A DNA stretch of 64,000 bases. It comes from Sinotaia quadrata. Its lineage: Eukaryota; Mollusca; Gastropoda; Architaenioglossa; Viviparidae. Below are positions 35,732 to 48,379 of this stretch, piece after piece (position 1 is the first letter of the stretch; every line of letters begins with the position of its first letter). The stretch lies in assembly GCA_028829895.1 (NCBI GenBank), contig CM054181.1, positions 105,992,860-106,056,859 on the forward strand, in the 5' to 3' direction. The translations under genes and the position numbers were made by a program. The notes beneath the pieces were generated by a model that was not told the origin of the DNA, made no database searches, and was given only the letters and a program-made list of their open reading frames with translations.

Positions 35732-36314
35732 GTTTGCTTCAACAAGAGATACTCAAACCAACAAATCCAAGTGCGAATTGTTAGATTAATTTTATCAACA
35801 ATACACATACCTGGCAACTAAATTCCATATTAGACAATTATAGAACATCATTTTTTTATGCAATGTTTTTTTTGTGTGTGTATTTCTTCTTTTAATGACA
35901 CGCACAACCTTCAATTCTATTGTTTGTATTGTAACAATACATGAAATCGCAATGATTAATTTGGAAGTGACTTCGTATGCGGCAGGTTTGAGTTTTACAT
36001 TTTTCAATTGTCTTCTGTAGTAGTTTGGTATTTTAAAATTGTCTATGATAATTTTAATAGCTTTTGCATTATAGAGCATTTATTGTCTATTCTAATTTTA
36101 TTCGTTTTCAATTGTATTAATGTTCATTGGAATATAAGTAACTTGGGGTTGAAGAGTATTTATTGTACGTATTAATGTTAGTGTTTTTCAAAGTAATTTT
36201 TGAAAAATTGCCTATGCTGAAATTAGTGATTTTGTAGAGTAGTTATTGGCCACATTTATTTCAGTGATTGCTTTAGAGTGACGTTAGTTTCAGTACTACT
36301 GTGTTTAAATGAAA
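35732..36314. other. AT-rich non-coding stretch
   Basis: No recognisable feature. Confidence 0.45.
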
Positions 36315-36930
36315 GCCGATATTTATGATTGATGTCAGTTTCTGTTGTACTTCTGAAATTCAATACTTATGACTGACGTCATTTCTGTTGTACTGCTGAA
36401 GTCCAATACTTATGACTGACTTCATTTTCTTTTAGACCGTTGAAGTCCAATACTTATGAGTAACGTCAGTTCTGTGGTACTACTGAAATCCATTACTTAT
36501 GGGTGAAGTCGTTGCTGATTACTTCTGACTTCCAATACTTATGAGTGACGTCAGTTTCTATGATACTGTTGAAGTCCAGTGCTAATGATTTATATCAGTT
36601 TTATAGGTATTCTGAAGTCCAATACCTATGAGTGACCTCAATTTGTGTGGTATGCCAATAATGTTGAGTGACGTCATTTCTGTCTTACTTCTGAAGTACA
36701 ATGTTTATGATGATATAAGTTTTTGTGATACTGCTGACGTCCAGTACTAATGATTTATGTCAGTTTTAATGGTATGCTGAAGTTCAATACTTATGAATGA
36801 CCTCAGTTTGTGTGGTACTACTGAAGTCGAATACTTGTGAGTGACCCCAGTTTCTGTTGTACACCTGAAGTCTAATACTTTTGAGTGACGTGTTTCTGTT
36901 GTACACCTGGAGTCTAATACATGTTAGTGA
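36315..36930. repeat. Degenerate minisatellite, about 44-bp unit, about 14 copies, with CRE-like octamers
   Basis: Units have the form GAAGTCCAATACTTATGAGT followed by GACGTCAGTTTCTGTTGTAC. Three units keep a perfect TGACGTCA (near 36376, 36545 and 36669); others carry one- or two-base variants such as TAACGTCA. Confidence 0.92.
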
Positions 36931-37104
36931 CAGCTGTTTTTGTAGTCTACATGAGCTGAGTACTATTTTACACGCGATAGTATTTAAAACCAAATATGCT
37001 TTCTGCATCTTTGGGTAGGTTGAATTTATGATTTATTTCTCTTTCCGCAGTTGTGGCTATCATAGATTGTGTTGTTTAGTAGAATTTTGTACAGCATCAA
37101 CCTT

Positions 37105-37705
37105 ACTACTAAGTCATGGACATTTCCAATGTCTGCCCCTAGGAAGCTTCTTGACTTGGCAATGTTTATACTGGTATGGAAACGCTTCTTCACCATGATA
37201 TAATCAATCTGGTTACAGTGTTCTCCTTTCGGGCTATGCCACGTCCATCTTCTGGATGCTTGCAAATTCCAGGAGCCTTAAGCGTCTGTCGTTTGTCTTT
37301 GTATTGCAGTAACGTCCACACGTGCCTTTCCAGTTCTCAATAGCATCCTCTCCTATTTTGGTATTCCAGTCTTCTTGCACCACAAGAATGTCTTTCTTTG
37401 TGGTTTGTTACAGGACGTCTTGCAGTTGGTCGTAGGCGTCCTCTCTTTCGTCCTCAACATGGTCTGTAGGTAGAGCATAAGTTTGCACAAAGGTGAGAAT
37501 GAGTGGAGTTGCCCTCGTGCGTATGGTGAAAAGCCTACTGGAGACTGACTGACAATTCTTGACAGTGTTCACGATGTCTTTGTGGACGAGGAATCCGACA
37601 CCATGTTCATGTTTTTAACTCTGCCTGAGTAGTGTAGTTTATGGCTGTACTTCACACAGTCCCACATACCAATGCTGGTGTTGTTTCTGGCACGGAGTTT
37701 TGATG
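37105..37705 (-). pseudogene. Non-LTR retrotransposon endonuclease fragment, inactive
   Basis: Read on the - strand, the frames contain the hallmarks of an APE-type endonuclease from a LINE, probably RTE-like: GFLVHKDIV, SSRLFTIRTRA, DILVVQ followed by DWNTKIG, CGRYCNTKT, SRRWTWHSP, NQIDYIMVKKRF and GADIG..HDLV. It is broken by an in-frame TGA after YDQLQDVL, a frameshift near the GFLVHK segment, and an apparent internal deletion joining LEFA to SRRWTW. Catalytic positions are altered: the expected Ser-Asp-His near the end reads Asn-Val-His (about 37112-37138). No RT domain follows on its 3' side (lower coordinates), so this is an isolated fragment. Confidence 0.85.
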
Positions 37706-37859
37706 GTGATGGTGATGTATTAAAACTTTCAATACTCTTAAACTATATTTAATTAATAATGCCATTTTCGCCTTCTTTGCTGAATGCGAAATCTTTTCCT
37801 GATATTGTTAATTTGTGAAACACCTCTATACTTTAGTGCCCTGTTACACCACTCATAAT

Positions 37860-38180
37860 ATTTAGTTATTGTTGACTGTGTATGAGTATTGTAATTAACT
37901 AGCATTATCAATATTTAGTTATTGTTGACTATATATGACTATTGTAATTAGCCAGCATTGTCGATATTTAGATTTTGTTGATTGCTGTTGACTATTGTAA
38001 TTAGCCAGCATTGTCGATATTTAGATTTTGTTGTTTGCTGTTGACTATTGTAATTAGCCAGCATTGTCGATATTTAGATTTTGTTGATTGCTGTTGACTA
38101 TTGTAATTAGCTAGCATTACTGATATTTAGTTATTGTTGATTGAGTATGGTTAATTGGCCAGCATTGTCAATATTTATCC
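37860..38180 (+). repeat. Minisatellite, 53-bp unit, about 5-6 copies
   Basis: GCCAGCATTGTCGATATTTA starts at 37951, 38004 and 38057 with diverged flanking units on both sides. Confidence 0.95.
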
Positions 38181-39516
38181 CAACTTTGCTTAAGGCATGA
38201 TAGTTCTACTTAAATATGTTAAGTCTAATAGTTGTAGCAACATTGTCAAATAGAAGGAAGTAATGTTTAAAGAGTTAATTTGCCTGTGCTTGTATGGAGA
38301 ATAACAGAAATATCATGTCGCAATATCAAATGTTGCATGACCTCCTCTTACGTCATGTCATGATCAATAACTTAGTGTCGTCACAAACACAGTGATAATT
38401 ACAAGTATAATAGTCTGTTAACGTAATATGCATATGAAGGAAAGAGTTAAACCATTATATTCATACGAATACTGTGAATTAGTGTTTAAAGATAGATCCT
38501 TGACTTTACACGGTACCTCACACACAAAATAAACCCTCAGGTGGCCATAACCACCAGTGTGCTTCCTCCAGCCTGTGTGTCATCAAAGCGACTACTACGG
38601 ACTGAGGTGGGAGAGAGGCCCGATCTCCACTCTGTTACACAAACCTCGCTACACGCCACAGATTTCTCTAGTTGAGGTGTTCGTTTGAGACAAATACATT
38701 CTTGGCTTTTCCATAGTGATGAAATTGTAACAAAACTTAGTAAAATAATCTTTTAAGCAAGCATCTAATCAATACGTTCTCTAATATTCTCACTAGTACC
38801 GAAAGAGTAGTATTTCTTACTATTCCTTTTTCTTTACACACTAGCCAAGATGGCGAGGTGGCAGGCAAAAACTCTTATACTTTATCAGGTGTTTTAAAAA
38901 AATGCTGAATGGGGGCTCAAATTACCCTTTTTAATTATAAAAAGGGTGGTGAGGGATTTGCATCATCTACTGGGGTCACATACTCAGCCAGAGGTCAAAT
39001 ATTTTTATTTTTATATGAACAGCATGTCTCTGGAGACGGACCATATTTCTTTCATAATCGGTTTCTGTCTTGATGGGAACTTAATACCGGCAGTTATTTT
39101 TAGACTACATGAAGGTCAAGAAATGAACATTAATTTCATTAGCTCTTTGTTATCTGAAAACCTAACAACAAATCTGCCATATTATTAGCATGAGTGACCC
39201 TGCTAAACTTGAAATAAAGTAGAAATTAATATTGTTATTTTTATTTTTAAAAAATAGTTAAATCTAAGGAGTAGCTGTTGTTTGAATTGAGAATATTAAT
39301 TTTAGTGAAGTAAATGACAGGAAGTCGCTAAACGGTTCTCAATATGTCTAAATAAAACCTCAAGCAAATGCAAACAAGCGGCCCAGTTATTTAAATTGAT
39401 AATCTGAGTCACTGAATGTATTGACTGACAATTGACTGACTGACTGACGGGCATGTTTCTTTTATTTCAAGAACAGTTAGTGCTTGTTACTGCTGACTGA
39501 GAAGGAAGATTTAACA
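38181..39516. other. Non-coding stretch
   Basis: An 80-codon + frame at 38946-39188 has a fairly natural amino-acid mix but no motif, no good start context and no flanking splice logic, so it is left uncalled. A (TGAC)n-type motif cluster lies near 39422-39450. Confidence 0.4.
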
Positions 39517-39626
<110 letters not shown>

Positions 39627-39756
39627 GCTCCATCCAACTACCTTCAGTCTATTTGGTCAAAAATTCTTTCCAACGTCCATAATTAGAACTGTCTGTCTGT
39701 TTTCTGTACATAAATATTGATGGATGCATATTCACCACAACACACAAATATTCGTG

Positions 39757-39761
<5 letters not shown>

Positions 39762-39805
<44 letters not shown>
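39762..39805. repeat. Microsatellite (CA)n
   Basis: CA run of about 44 bp, followed at 39931-39965 by a short (CCA)n tract. Confidence 0.95.
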
Positions 39806-39806
<1 letters not shown>

Positions 39807-40334
39807 TTACAACTGTTATACATGCAAAAAACCGACACGTTTATCCCGATTATTATAATCGTAAATTAGAGACAATTCTAAAGTGCTAAGAGCTATGACA
39901 TATAAACAAATCGTTTCTATTGTTAGGATACCACCACCACCACCACCACCACTACCACTACTACTATCCTTAGTGTTTCAATCCATTGTATCAGAAAGAG
40001 CACACATCTGACGGATAGGGACATGCTGCTCATGTCACAGACTGGCCAAGGTGGACAGAAAGCAGATCCAGAAAACCTGAAAGAATTAGCAATGCAAAGT
40101 CTGATCACGAACCATGCACGCTGTCTCAACTTTAACCTCTGATCGTCAACCTTTCAACTTGCAAAATTATTTCATGCGACCCCAAGCCGCAGCTTTTGTC
40201 TTTCTGTGGGACGCGTGCGTGTGCATTCATTCGGGTAAATGCTTATGAATCATAAGTGACAAGTACCCGTTGAGGCCTGCTCATACCCACCGTGAAGGAA
40301 TGACGTACTCCGACCCGTTCACCGAAATATTCCT

Positions 40335-41175
40335 GTGTACTGTAAATAAAAGACCGAGAGAAACATTTACTGGTGTACCGTAAATAAAAGACCGAGAGAA
40401 ACATTTACTGGTGTACTGTAAATAAAAGACCGAGAGAAACACTTATTGGTGTACTGTAAATAAAAGACCGAGAGAAACATTTACTGGTGTACTGTAAATA
40501 AAAGACCGAGAGAAACATTTACTGGTGTACTGTAAATAAAAGACCGAGAGAAACACTTACTGGTGTACTGTAAATTAAAAGACCGAGAGAAACACTTACT
40601 GGTGAACTGTAAGAAGAAGACCGAGAGAAATATACAGTGGTGTACTCTAAGGATATGATCGAAAGTTGTAAGTGTTAAATCGAGAGAAATACTAACTGGT
40701 GTACTGTAAGCAAAAGATCAAGAGAAATACTTACTGGTGTACTTATAAGTGAAAGATCGAGAGAAATGTATACTGGTGTACTCGCAGGAGATGATCGAAA
40801 GAAATACTTATTAGTGTATTGTAATTGGTAAAAAGAGAGAAATACTAACTGGTGTACTGTAGACAAAAGATAGACATGCTTATTGGTGAGCTGTAAATGA
40901 AAGGGCGATTGAAATACTCACTGTTGTACTGTAAATAAAAGATCGAGAGAAATACTCACTGTTGTACTGTAAATAGATCGAGAGAAACACTTACTGGTGT
41001 ACTGTAAATAAAAGATCGAGAGAAATACTTACTGATGTACTGCAAATGAAAGATTGAAAGAATACTTGGTGTACTGTAAGCATAAGATCAAGAGAAATTC
41101 TTGCTGATGTAATGTAAGCATAAGATCAAGAGAAATTCTTGCTGATGTAATTTAAGCATAAGATCCAGAGGGAAA
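40335..41175. repeat. Minisatellite, about 38-bp unit, about 21 copies
   Basis: The left third has nearly exact units with core GTACTGTAAATAAAAGACCG plus AGAGAAACA. The middle and right are degenerate (ATGATCGAAAG, AAGATCAAGAG variants). The largest minisatellite in the window. Confidence 0.95.
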
Positions 41176-42539
41176 ATAGAAAATCGTGACAAAATCGAAG
41201 TGTTCTGACATTAGAGTGTCACGTAAGGAGCATTGTGCTGTTAAACTTTCGTGTCAAGCGCACCCCAGCAGAATAAATACAGATTTCTATAAGTATTTGC
41301 ATATCGTTTCCTTCATGTGTTTTAAGACTAAAGTGATAAGATTTTTTTTCTACTTTACTCATGGTAGTTTTAGTGGTTGTGTAAGAGGTGACGCTGTTGA
41401 TGATGTTGGCAGTTGAGGATGGTGATGGCGCCAAAGCCTAGAAATTGATCTTATTCATTATAAAAATAAATTAATTTAATCGCTTTTCGTATATTCTTAT
41501 GCGTTGTTATCTCCCTTCAACAGTAATTTATTATTTCTGTTGGATTTTGTTGATGAACGATCTAACGCAACATTTTTGCTGTTTCAGAGGAATTTGATAT
41601 GAATTGCATATACCCAAGGCACGTTTTCTCTCACGTTGTAAAGTATTGAAAATAAACTAGACGTGCAACATTTGTGTGAGAGTGCCACTCATTTACCATT
41701 AGGGGAATAAATGGGAAGACATACAGCTTTAAAATTATGACAACGAAAGAATAGTATTGCAGATACATATGGCAAGATTTCCGCTAACGAATTACTCAGC
41801 GTTACAAATGTACTTTTGCATTTTCTTGTGTTGAAAAAATGTCGCGTTTAAGATAATTTTCAAATGCAATCTTTTGAAGCTTGCCACAAGAGATCATTTT
41901 GAAATTAATGTTTATAAATTGTTTGCTCTGGGAAAGAACGGTCCGATGATTTTATTTTTATTATAAATATTTCTATCAAACATGGCAAGGCTAGCTTCTA
42001 CTGGCTAAAATTTTATGGCTGCCAGAACACATGAGTAATGAAGTGTTAATGTGTTGAGCTCAGTGTTTCTGAAAGGAAATACGCTGCCGCCATCTGAATG
42101 CGGCTTTACGTTTCATTTGTATGATAGAAATACAATGTCTAGTAGTTCCGACATTGAATGGTCTTTGCCAGGTTAACAAAGATCACTGCGGGAACAGTGC
42201 ATGAATTTTAATAATCAAATAATGACTCGAGAATATCTCAGACAAACAGAGCATTGCAATCGACAACAGCTACATTAAATAATAAAACATCACATTCTGC
42301 AACTGGAAATGAGCTTAAACCCTCACAAACAGTGACGCATGAAGTTGAAAATATAGCAGAAAGGATTTCAGGATAACAGCCTGCATTCGCATGCATGCAA
42401 TTGACATCCACCCAATCGCCCACTTGGGTGCAGAAAGCACACAATAAGTTTCTTTCCATTTCAATTTTTAACATTCACTTTGAAAGTCTAAAACTCAAAA
42501 TAAAATCATTTGTTTGCAACCCGATCCGTCAAATTCACA
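41176..42539. other. Non-coding stretch
   Basis: Nothing recognised except a CTCF-like core on the - strand (CAGATGGCGGC, 42087-42097), which is low specificity. Confidence 0.4.
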
Positions 42540-43187
42540 ACCAAATGACATTTTATTTGTCTAGGTCAATATGTACGAGTCCATTATATCGTATCGTAGT
42601 GTTTAGTAAAATAGTGCACGTGTCCATCATACCGTTATCATATTATCTAGTGAAGTAGTACATCTGTCTATAATACCGTATCATATAGTCTAGTGAAATA
42701 GTACACCTGTCCATAACACCGTATCATAATGGCTAGTGAATTAGTACACATGTCCTTAACACCGTAGCGTAATGTCTAGTGAATTAGTACACATGTCCTT
42801 AACACCGTATCATAAAGTCTAGTGAATTCGTACACATGTTCTTAACACCGTATCATAATGACTAGTGAAGTAGTATACTTATCCATACTATCGTATCATA
42901 AGGTTTAGCGAAGTAATACACGTCTGTAATACGGTATCATAATGTCTAGTGAGGTATACACCTTTCGATAATATTGTACAATAATGTCTAGTGAAACAAC
43001 AGATGTGTCCATAGCATTATATCTCAATGTCCATTGAAGTAATTAAAAAAAAAAAAACACGTTATTATAATATGTCTAGTGAAGTAGTATACATGTCTAT
43101 AATATTGTATCATAATGTCTAGAGAAGTAATGTATACCCATGATATTGTATTACTATATCTAGAGAAGTAGCACACGTGTCCATGAT
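42540..43187. repeat. Minisatellite, about 43-bp unit, left part, split by a LINE insertion
   Basis: About 14 units of GTCTAGTGAAGTAGTACACA plus TGTCCATAATACCGTATCATAAT with moderate divergence. The array is cut inside a unit at GTGTCCATGAT and resumes after the retrotransposon with the same 11 bp at 44119, continuing ATTGTATCATTGATC before ending. Confidence 0.95.
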
Positions 43188-44118
43188 TTACTTACTGACT
43201 TATTTCCTTGGGTTCCCCATGACAACAGTTCTCCATCGCACTCGATTATGGGCAGCATTTTTCAGTTCACCCACGATAGGTTGCATCTTTTCCTCTTCAC
43301 AGGATCGTCTCCAGGTGATCTTAGGGCGACCGACTCGTCTCTTTCCCTGGGGGTTCCACTGCAAAGCCGGCCGGGTGATGTCCTGTGGCAGGGTGTGTCC
43401 TACCCATCGCCATTTTCGCCTGGCAATCTGCTAATTGATGGGCTCTTGGTGTGTCCACTGCCACAAATCGGTGTTCTTTAGTTTGTCTGTCCACTTGATC
43501 TACAGAATATTGCGAAGGAAGCCGTGTCGACGAATACTTGGAGCTTGTTGGTTAGGGTGTTGGTGACTCTCCATGTCTCTGAACCATGGAGGACAGACTT
43601 AACGTTGCTGTTGAAAATTCGTAGCTTGTTGCGGATAGACAGGGATGTTGACCTCCAGACTGGTCTCAGGGTAATAAAGCATATCTAGCTTTCCTGATTC
43701 TAGCTTTGATGTCCTCGTCAGAACCCCCTGTTGCTGCTACAATGCTGCCCAGGTAGGTGAAAGAGGTGACTTCTTTCAGCTTGCTGTCTCCAAGGGTGAT
43801 TGACTTTTGCTGTTTTTTTAACAGGGTCATGGTTTCAGTCTTCTCTTTGTTGATCTGCAGTCCAGTCTTGGATGCTTCTTGGGCCAGGTTATTGGTTTTC
43901 TCTTGCATATATATGTTAGCATTTCTGGGACATCAGGCACAAGTCGTCCGCAAAGTCCAAATCTTCAAGGAACTGAGCCAAGGATCACTGGATTCCGGTT
44001 TTTCCTGTTTTAGTTGTCTTGATGCATCACCCTGTCGACCACTAACAGAAAGATCATTGGGGAGAGCACGCATCCTTGTCAGATTCCTGTTCTCACCTCA
44101 AAGTCCTCTGTCAGTTTA
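43188..44118 (-). mobile_element. 5'-truncated non-LTR retrotransposon, reverse transcriptase C-terminus, RTE-like
   Basis: On the - strand the order is: RT motif GI*QGCVLSP (stop at 44079-44081), FADD catalytic motif (43943-43954), GLQINKEKTE, FTYLGSIVAATGG with EDIKARI, then the C-terminal SIRNKLRIFNSNVKSVL, WRWVGHTL, NPQGKRRVGRPK and a 3' end AAGTCAGTAAGTAA without poly-A. Flanking 11-bp duplications GTGTCCATGAT lie at 43177-43187 and 44119-44129. Several frameshifts and stops make it non-functional; the stop before QGCVLSP is TGA where Arg (CGA) is usual, as expected from CpG decay. RTE-like is inferred from motif style and the non-poly-A tail. Confidence 0.92.
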
Positions 44119-44150
44119 GTGTCCATGATATTGTATCATTGATCACGTTC
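44119..44150. repeat. Right remnant of the 43-bp minisatellite
   Basis: It starts with the 11-bp target duplication and continues the interrupted unit (ATTGTATCATTGATC). Confidence 0.85.
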
Positions 44151-44880
44151 AAATTATCCACAAAATAACTAAACGTCTTCCCCTTTCTCAAACAACAATA
44201 TATATGATACCTATTGGTTAAACACAAGGTTAATCAACAGGGTTGGAGTGAAAGGACATATAAAACATTAATAAAACATGAGTTGAAATGACATGACACT
44301 CCTCTCAGTCATCGTATAAGTTAATTAAATTTACATTATTTAATCATAATTAACATATTTAAGCACAATCAACAATGTTATTTAATATTGATAAAAGAAT
44401 GTTAATTCATATGAGACACCAATAAGAAACTATTTACGATACGTCTTCACTTGACCGAATATAAAGTGATCTCAAAGGTCAAGGGCACGAAATTTTAAAA
44501 AATACTCAGGAATGCTAGCTTCCCGACATGACTTCCTCCTAAACCTTGCCGGCTCGATTTCTTTCAAACTGGACGTAACAAGGAATTAGCGTTCTTATTA
44601 AACACGCCGTTTGTCAGCTTAGAATCCCATCAGGTGCGAAGTTCTCACCACGCGAGACTCAAAGTACTCGGCAAGCAAACACTATTTACCTTGCACACTC
44701 AAGCGAAAAATCACAGAGTTATGACAGAACAGTGTCAGAGAACAGAAAGGAAACATTAGATGACACATGACAAGATCAGCTCCCCAGCAAAGTTAACTCC
44801 CTTCCATACTCCTTTTTCATTACGGAGCGGTCTTTAGACGATTTTTTTGAAGGACTAATAGACACAAGAGAGAGTTGCCA
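44151..44880. other. Non-coding stretch
   Basis: No feature recognised. A GC-richer patch at 44520-44700 has several CpG but no open frame of interest. Confidence 0.45.
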
Positions 44881-45281
<401 letters not shown>

Positions 45282-45480
45282 ATCTATGTCTCCCTATTTA
45301 AAAATTAATGTATGTGCGTCTATAAATCATATATAATACACTGTATAATGAATTTACTTCTGTTTCATTATTTAATTAAATTCGTGAACAATCAAATACT
45401 ATTTTATTATCAGCACATTTGCATTTCAATTTTTTCTGCTACAAAAAATAGCTAAAACTGTTCTTTTTCCTTCGAAATAG

Positions 45481-45622
45481 ACTAAAACTTTTAAGATAAA
45501 ATGGTTGATTGGGACAAAACAAAGAAAGAAATATTAAAAGAAAGAATAAAGAGACTAAAACCTTTACGATAAAATGATTGATTGGACAAAACAAAGAAAG
45601 AAATATTGAAAGAAAGAATAAC
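45481..45622 (+). repeat. Tandem duplication, 73-bp unit x 2
   Basis: ACTAAAACTTTTAAGATAAA begins at 45481 and its near copy at 45554; both continue through GACAAAACAAAGAAAGAAAT. Confidence 0.93.
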
Positions 45623-46302
45623 AATCTTTAGTGATTCATGGTGGTTGGTTGGCTGATTGATGTCATATTATTAATGAAAAGCAAAATGTGTCAGCATTAT
45701 GTCTAAATCACTCGAGGAATCGATTGTCAGTTGTTGTCAGCACCTAAGATTTGAAGTAACCAGGCCACAGCTTTGTTGTTGTCTTCAATCGAAAACAAAA
45801 TGTTTATTCCTCGCAAGTCACTTTATATGCAGTACTTGCGCAAGATGATAATGACATGTTGACTAGATAGATTTGTGTAAGGGGAGATTAGCAGTGACAT
45901 GCTGGCTAGCTATCATTGCATAGGGGAAGATTACCCATACAATTTAATTACTGGGGGACTGAAGTCCCCTGCAAAGTGTGGGAAGGCCCACGTTGATTGC
46001 GAAAAGCTGGGTGGTATCAATGTTCATGTATTCTGACTTGAAATAAAAAATACATCCGTCATATTTAATTTGGTGGACTGGGTATTAAATTGAAAATAAA
46101 TGGGTTTGGTGTTTAATGCGTGAGTGTGTTTTTGTGAGTGTTGGTATGAAACATGTTGAGTTCTTTTGCATTTGAACAAAAAATATTTTCCCTATCAAAC
46201 TGATTATATTGCTAAAACCAGAAATATAAGACTTATTTAAAATATGTGTCATTAGGGCTGAAAAATATCTGTACAATGCAGTATTCCAATGTCAGTCACT
46301 AA

Positions 46303-46334
<32 letters not shown>

Positions 46335-46857
46335 AAAAAAGACAGAGAAAGAAGGAAAGAAGTTTTAAAAAAAATATCCTTATAATTCATTCATTATTCG
46401 ACAGTCCATGATCAACAAGAAATGTACATATATTTTTTAGATTTAAATAAATGTTCAGCCACAGGCATGACATGTAATGTATTTGTTGTGGTTTATCTCC
46501 CTTTCAGTTTCTTTCAACATTATTACTAAATGTATTTTAAAATAAAATCTCTTGTTGTTAATTGCCGCGTTAAATCTCCTTAATAAATTGATTCCTTTAA
46601 AAGCGTATTTTATCTATACTCTGAGTATTAGAGCAGACATTTCACCTCGACGGGTTTATTGGGCGTGGGATAAAGCTACGCAAACAAATAAGGGGAGACA
46701 ATAAAAAAAAATATCTTCATCGACAAGGGCAATTCGAACTGTCATTATGTAATCAGGTTTCAACGACAACGCTTATTTCTATCTTCAAACTTATGGATAA
46801 ATTACAGTATAAAGGGAAGAGTGTTCTATCTGTCTAGATACTTACCTACTTACCTGT
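45623..46857. other. Non-coding stretch
   Basis: A GAAA run lies at about 46303-46345; nothing else is recognised. Confidence 0.45.
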
Positions 46858-46859
46858 TC

Positions 46860-46902
<43 letters not shown>

Positions 46903-46998
46903 CATCCATCTATCTATCTATCTATCTATCTACCTATCTACCTATCTGTTTATCTATCTATTGTCTGTCTGTCTACCTACCTACCTACCTACCTGCCG
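46858..46998. repeat. Compound microsatellite (TATC)n-(TACC)n
   Basis: TATC run with CATC and TGTC interruptions, ending in a short TACC run. Confidence 0.95.
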
Positions 46999-47555
46999 AA
47001 ATTACCGGTAATATATCAGTGCAGTACTAAAGGAAGGTTTTATTTTGTTATTTGGAAATCGAAGACAACTATTCTACGTAATAGTTTCAGTTAGTCAAGT
47101 TCATTGCAATAGAATAACATTTTTTATTTTTATTTTTATCATTTTATCCATGTTTATTTGACTGAATATAAGAGGTGTACGACTATTTTCGACACATACA
47201 CTAAAGTAATTGACCGAAAGAACCCGGACAGCCGGGTAGTCACTTTAGAAAGGTGACTCTGGGCAGTGATTTTAACAAGAGAAGACTTGTGTCTTTGGGG
47301 TGAAAGAAGTTGTTTGTGTCGTCTTTTTCTCTCCCACCACAAACTGTCCCGCCAGGACTGTCCCACTTGAATCGTAGGACGCCCTGTAACGATAGAAATG
47401 TTGCGGCCCAAAGCACGACCGTCAGACTATTATAAAAGGTCATTTAAAGCAATTCATTTCACAGTGTATCGCCCGATATTTTGATTTCATTTCAAGTCTA
47501 TCTTTACGACACCACAGAGCTACAATACATACTAAAATGGCTCTTAATAGGATAC
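46999..47555. other. Non-coding stretch
   Basis: A GC-richer part near 47220-47410 is open on the - strand in two frames but shows no domain; it could be a decayed mobile element. Confidence 0.35.
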
Positions 47556-48148
47556 TATGACGCCAACGCCACCTATTTAATGGTTATGTTGGCTATTATA
47601 ATTAATTAATCATCCATAACTAATTACAAGTGAGGAGAATCTTAATTTATATTATTAATAATTCTCCAACAGACACCTCTCGTCAATCTCACTTGGCGGA
47701 TGCGCGGGTGCTGTAAACGTTTTCTTTCTTCCACAATTTGAAAGACAAACATTTACCATCACCTAATATTTCCGTTGGTGGAAAACGTCTTACTAAAGGA
47801 GATGACAAATCCATCTTTTACTGTATATTTAGCGATTTACCATCCACCCACTTTCTTCTCCAAAATAAGGTTATCGATATGTGTAATATTCAATTTGGAA
47901 TGGCAAGAAATCCAGTCATGAAAGGCAGCCTATAGCTTAATGGTGAGTTAACTGACTGATTGTGAGAGAATAGACCTTGAAATATTTCGTGCATTTTGCA
48001 TTGATATTTGTGTTTTATATAGAGATGTATTATGTGAGTAGAATATTATTTCTACAAACTTTTGAATTAAGATGCTCGTATATAGTATTCTAATCACTTG
48101 ACATTGTTTGTAGTGAATGTGCGCATAAAATTGATAAGCTCTATATAT

Positions 48149-48188
<40 letters not shown>

Positions 48189-48379
48189 TTAATAATAACC
48201 ATTAACTATGTGGCGTTGGCGTCATAGATTGTGTCAACTATTTCTAGTATTTCTCCACCTGAGTTGTTTACTCAAACTTTGACACTTAAAAATACAAGGA
48301 GCACCCAAGGTCGGGACATTTAATAATTTATATAACAGTTCAGTTTAGAAATAGGCATAGGCAAATTTACTCAGCCATA
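47556..48379 (+). mobile_element. Family A repeat, copy A5: fold-back composite of + and - segments
   Basis: Three blocks are visible. From 47556 to about 47890 is the family 5' part on + (starting TATGACGCCAACGCCAC). From about 47890 to 48231 is family sequence on -, ending with the inverted 5' terminus GTGGCGTTGGCGTCATA. From about 48232 to 48379 is the family 3' part on + (AGGAGCACCCAAGG ... GGCAAATTTACTCAGCCATA). The two 5' termini form an inverted pair of more than 30 bp around the whole middle. Simple inversion cannot produce this because the 5' end occurs twice, so a second copy must have inserted or been joined. An (ATA)n tract at 48151-48190 marks the site seen expanded in A1, A3 and A4. 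Confidence 0.75.

Noticed and set aside
38946..39188. 80-codon + frame with balanced composition
   Set aside because: No motif, no acceptor or donor logic and no homologue I recognise; chance in AT-rich DNA is plausible.
47556..48231. Read alone as a TA-flanked MITE with long inverted ends
   Set aside because: The middle and ends belong to family A and the element continues to 48379, so a rearranged LTR-like copy explains it better.
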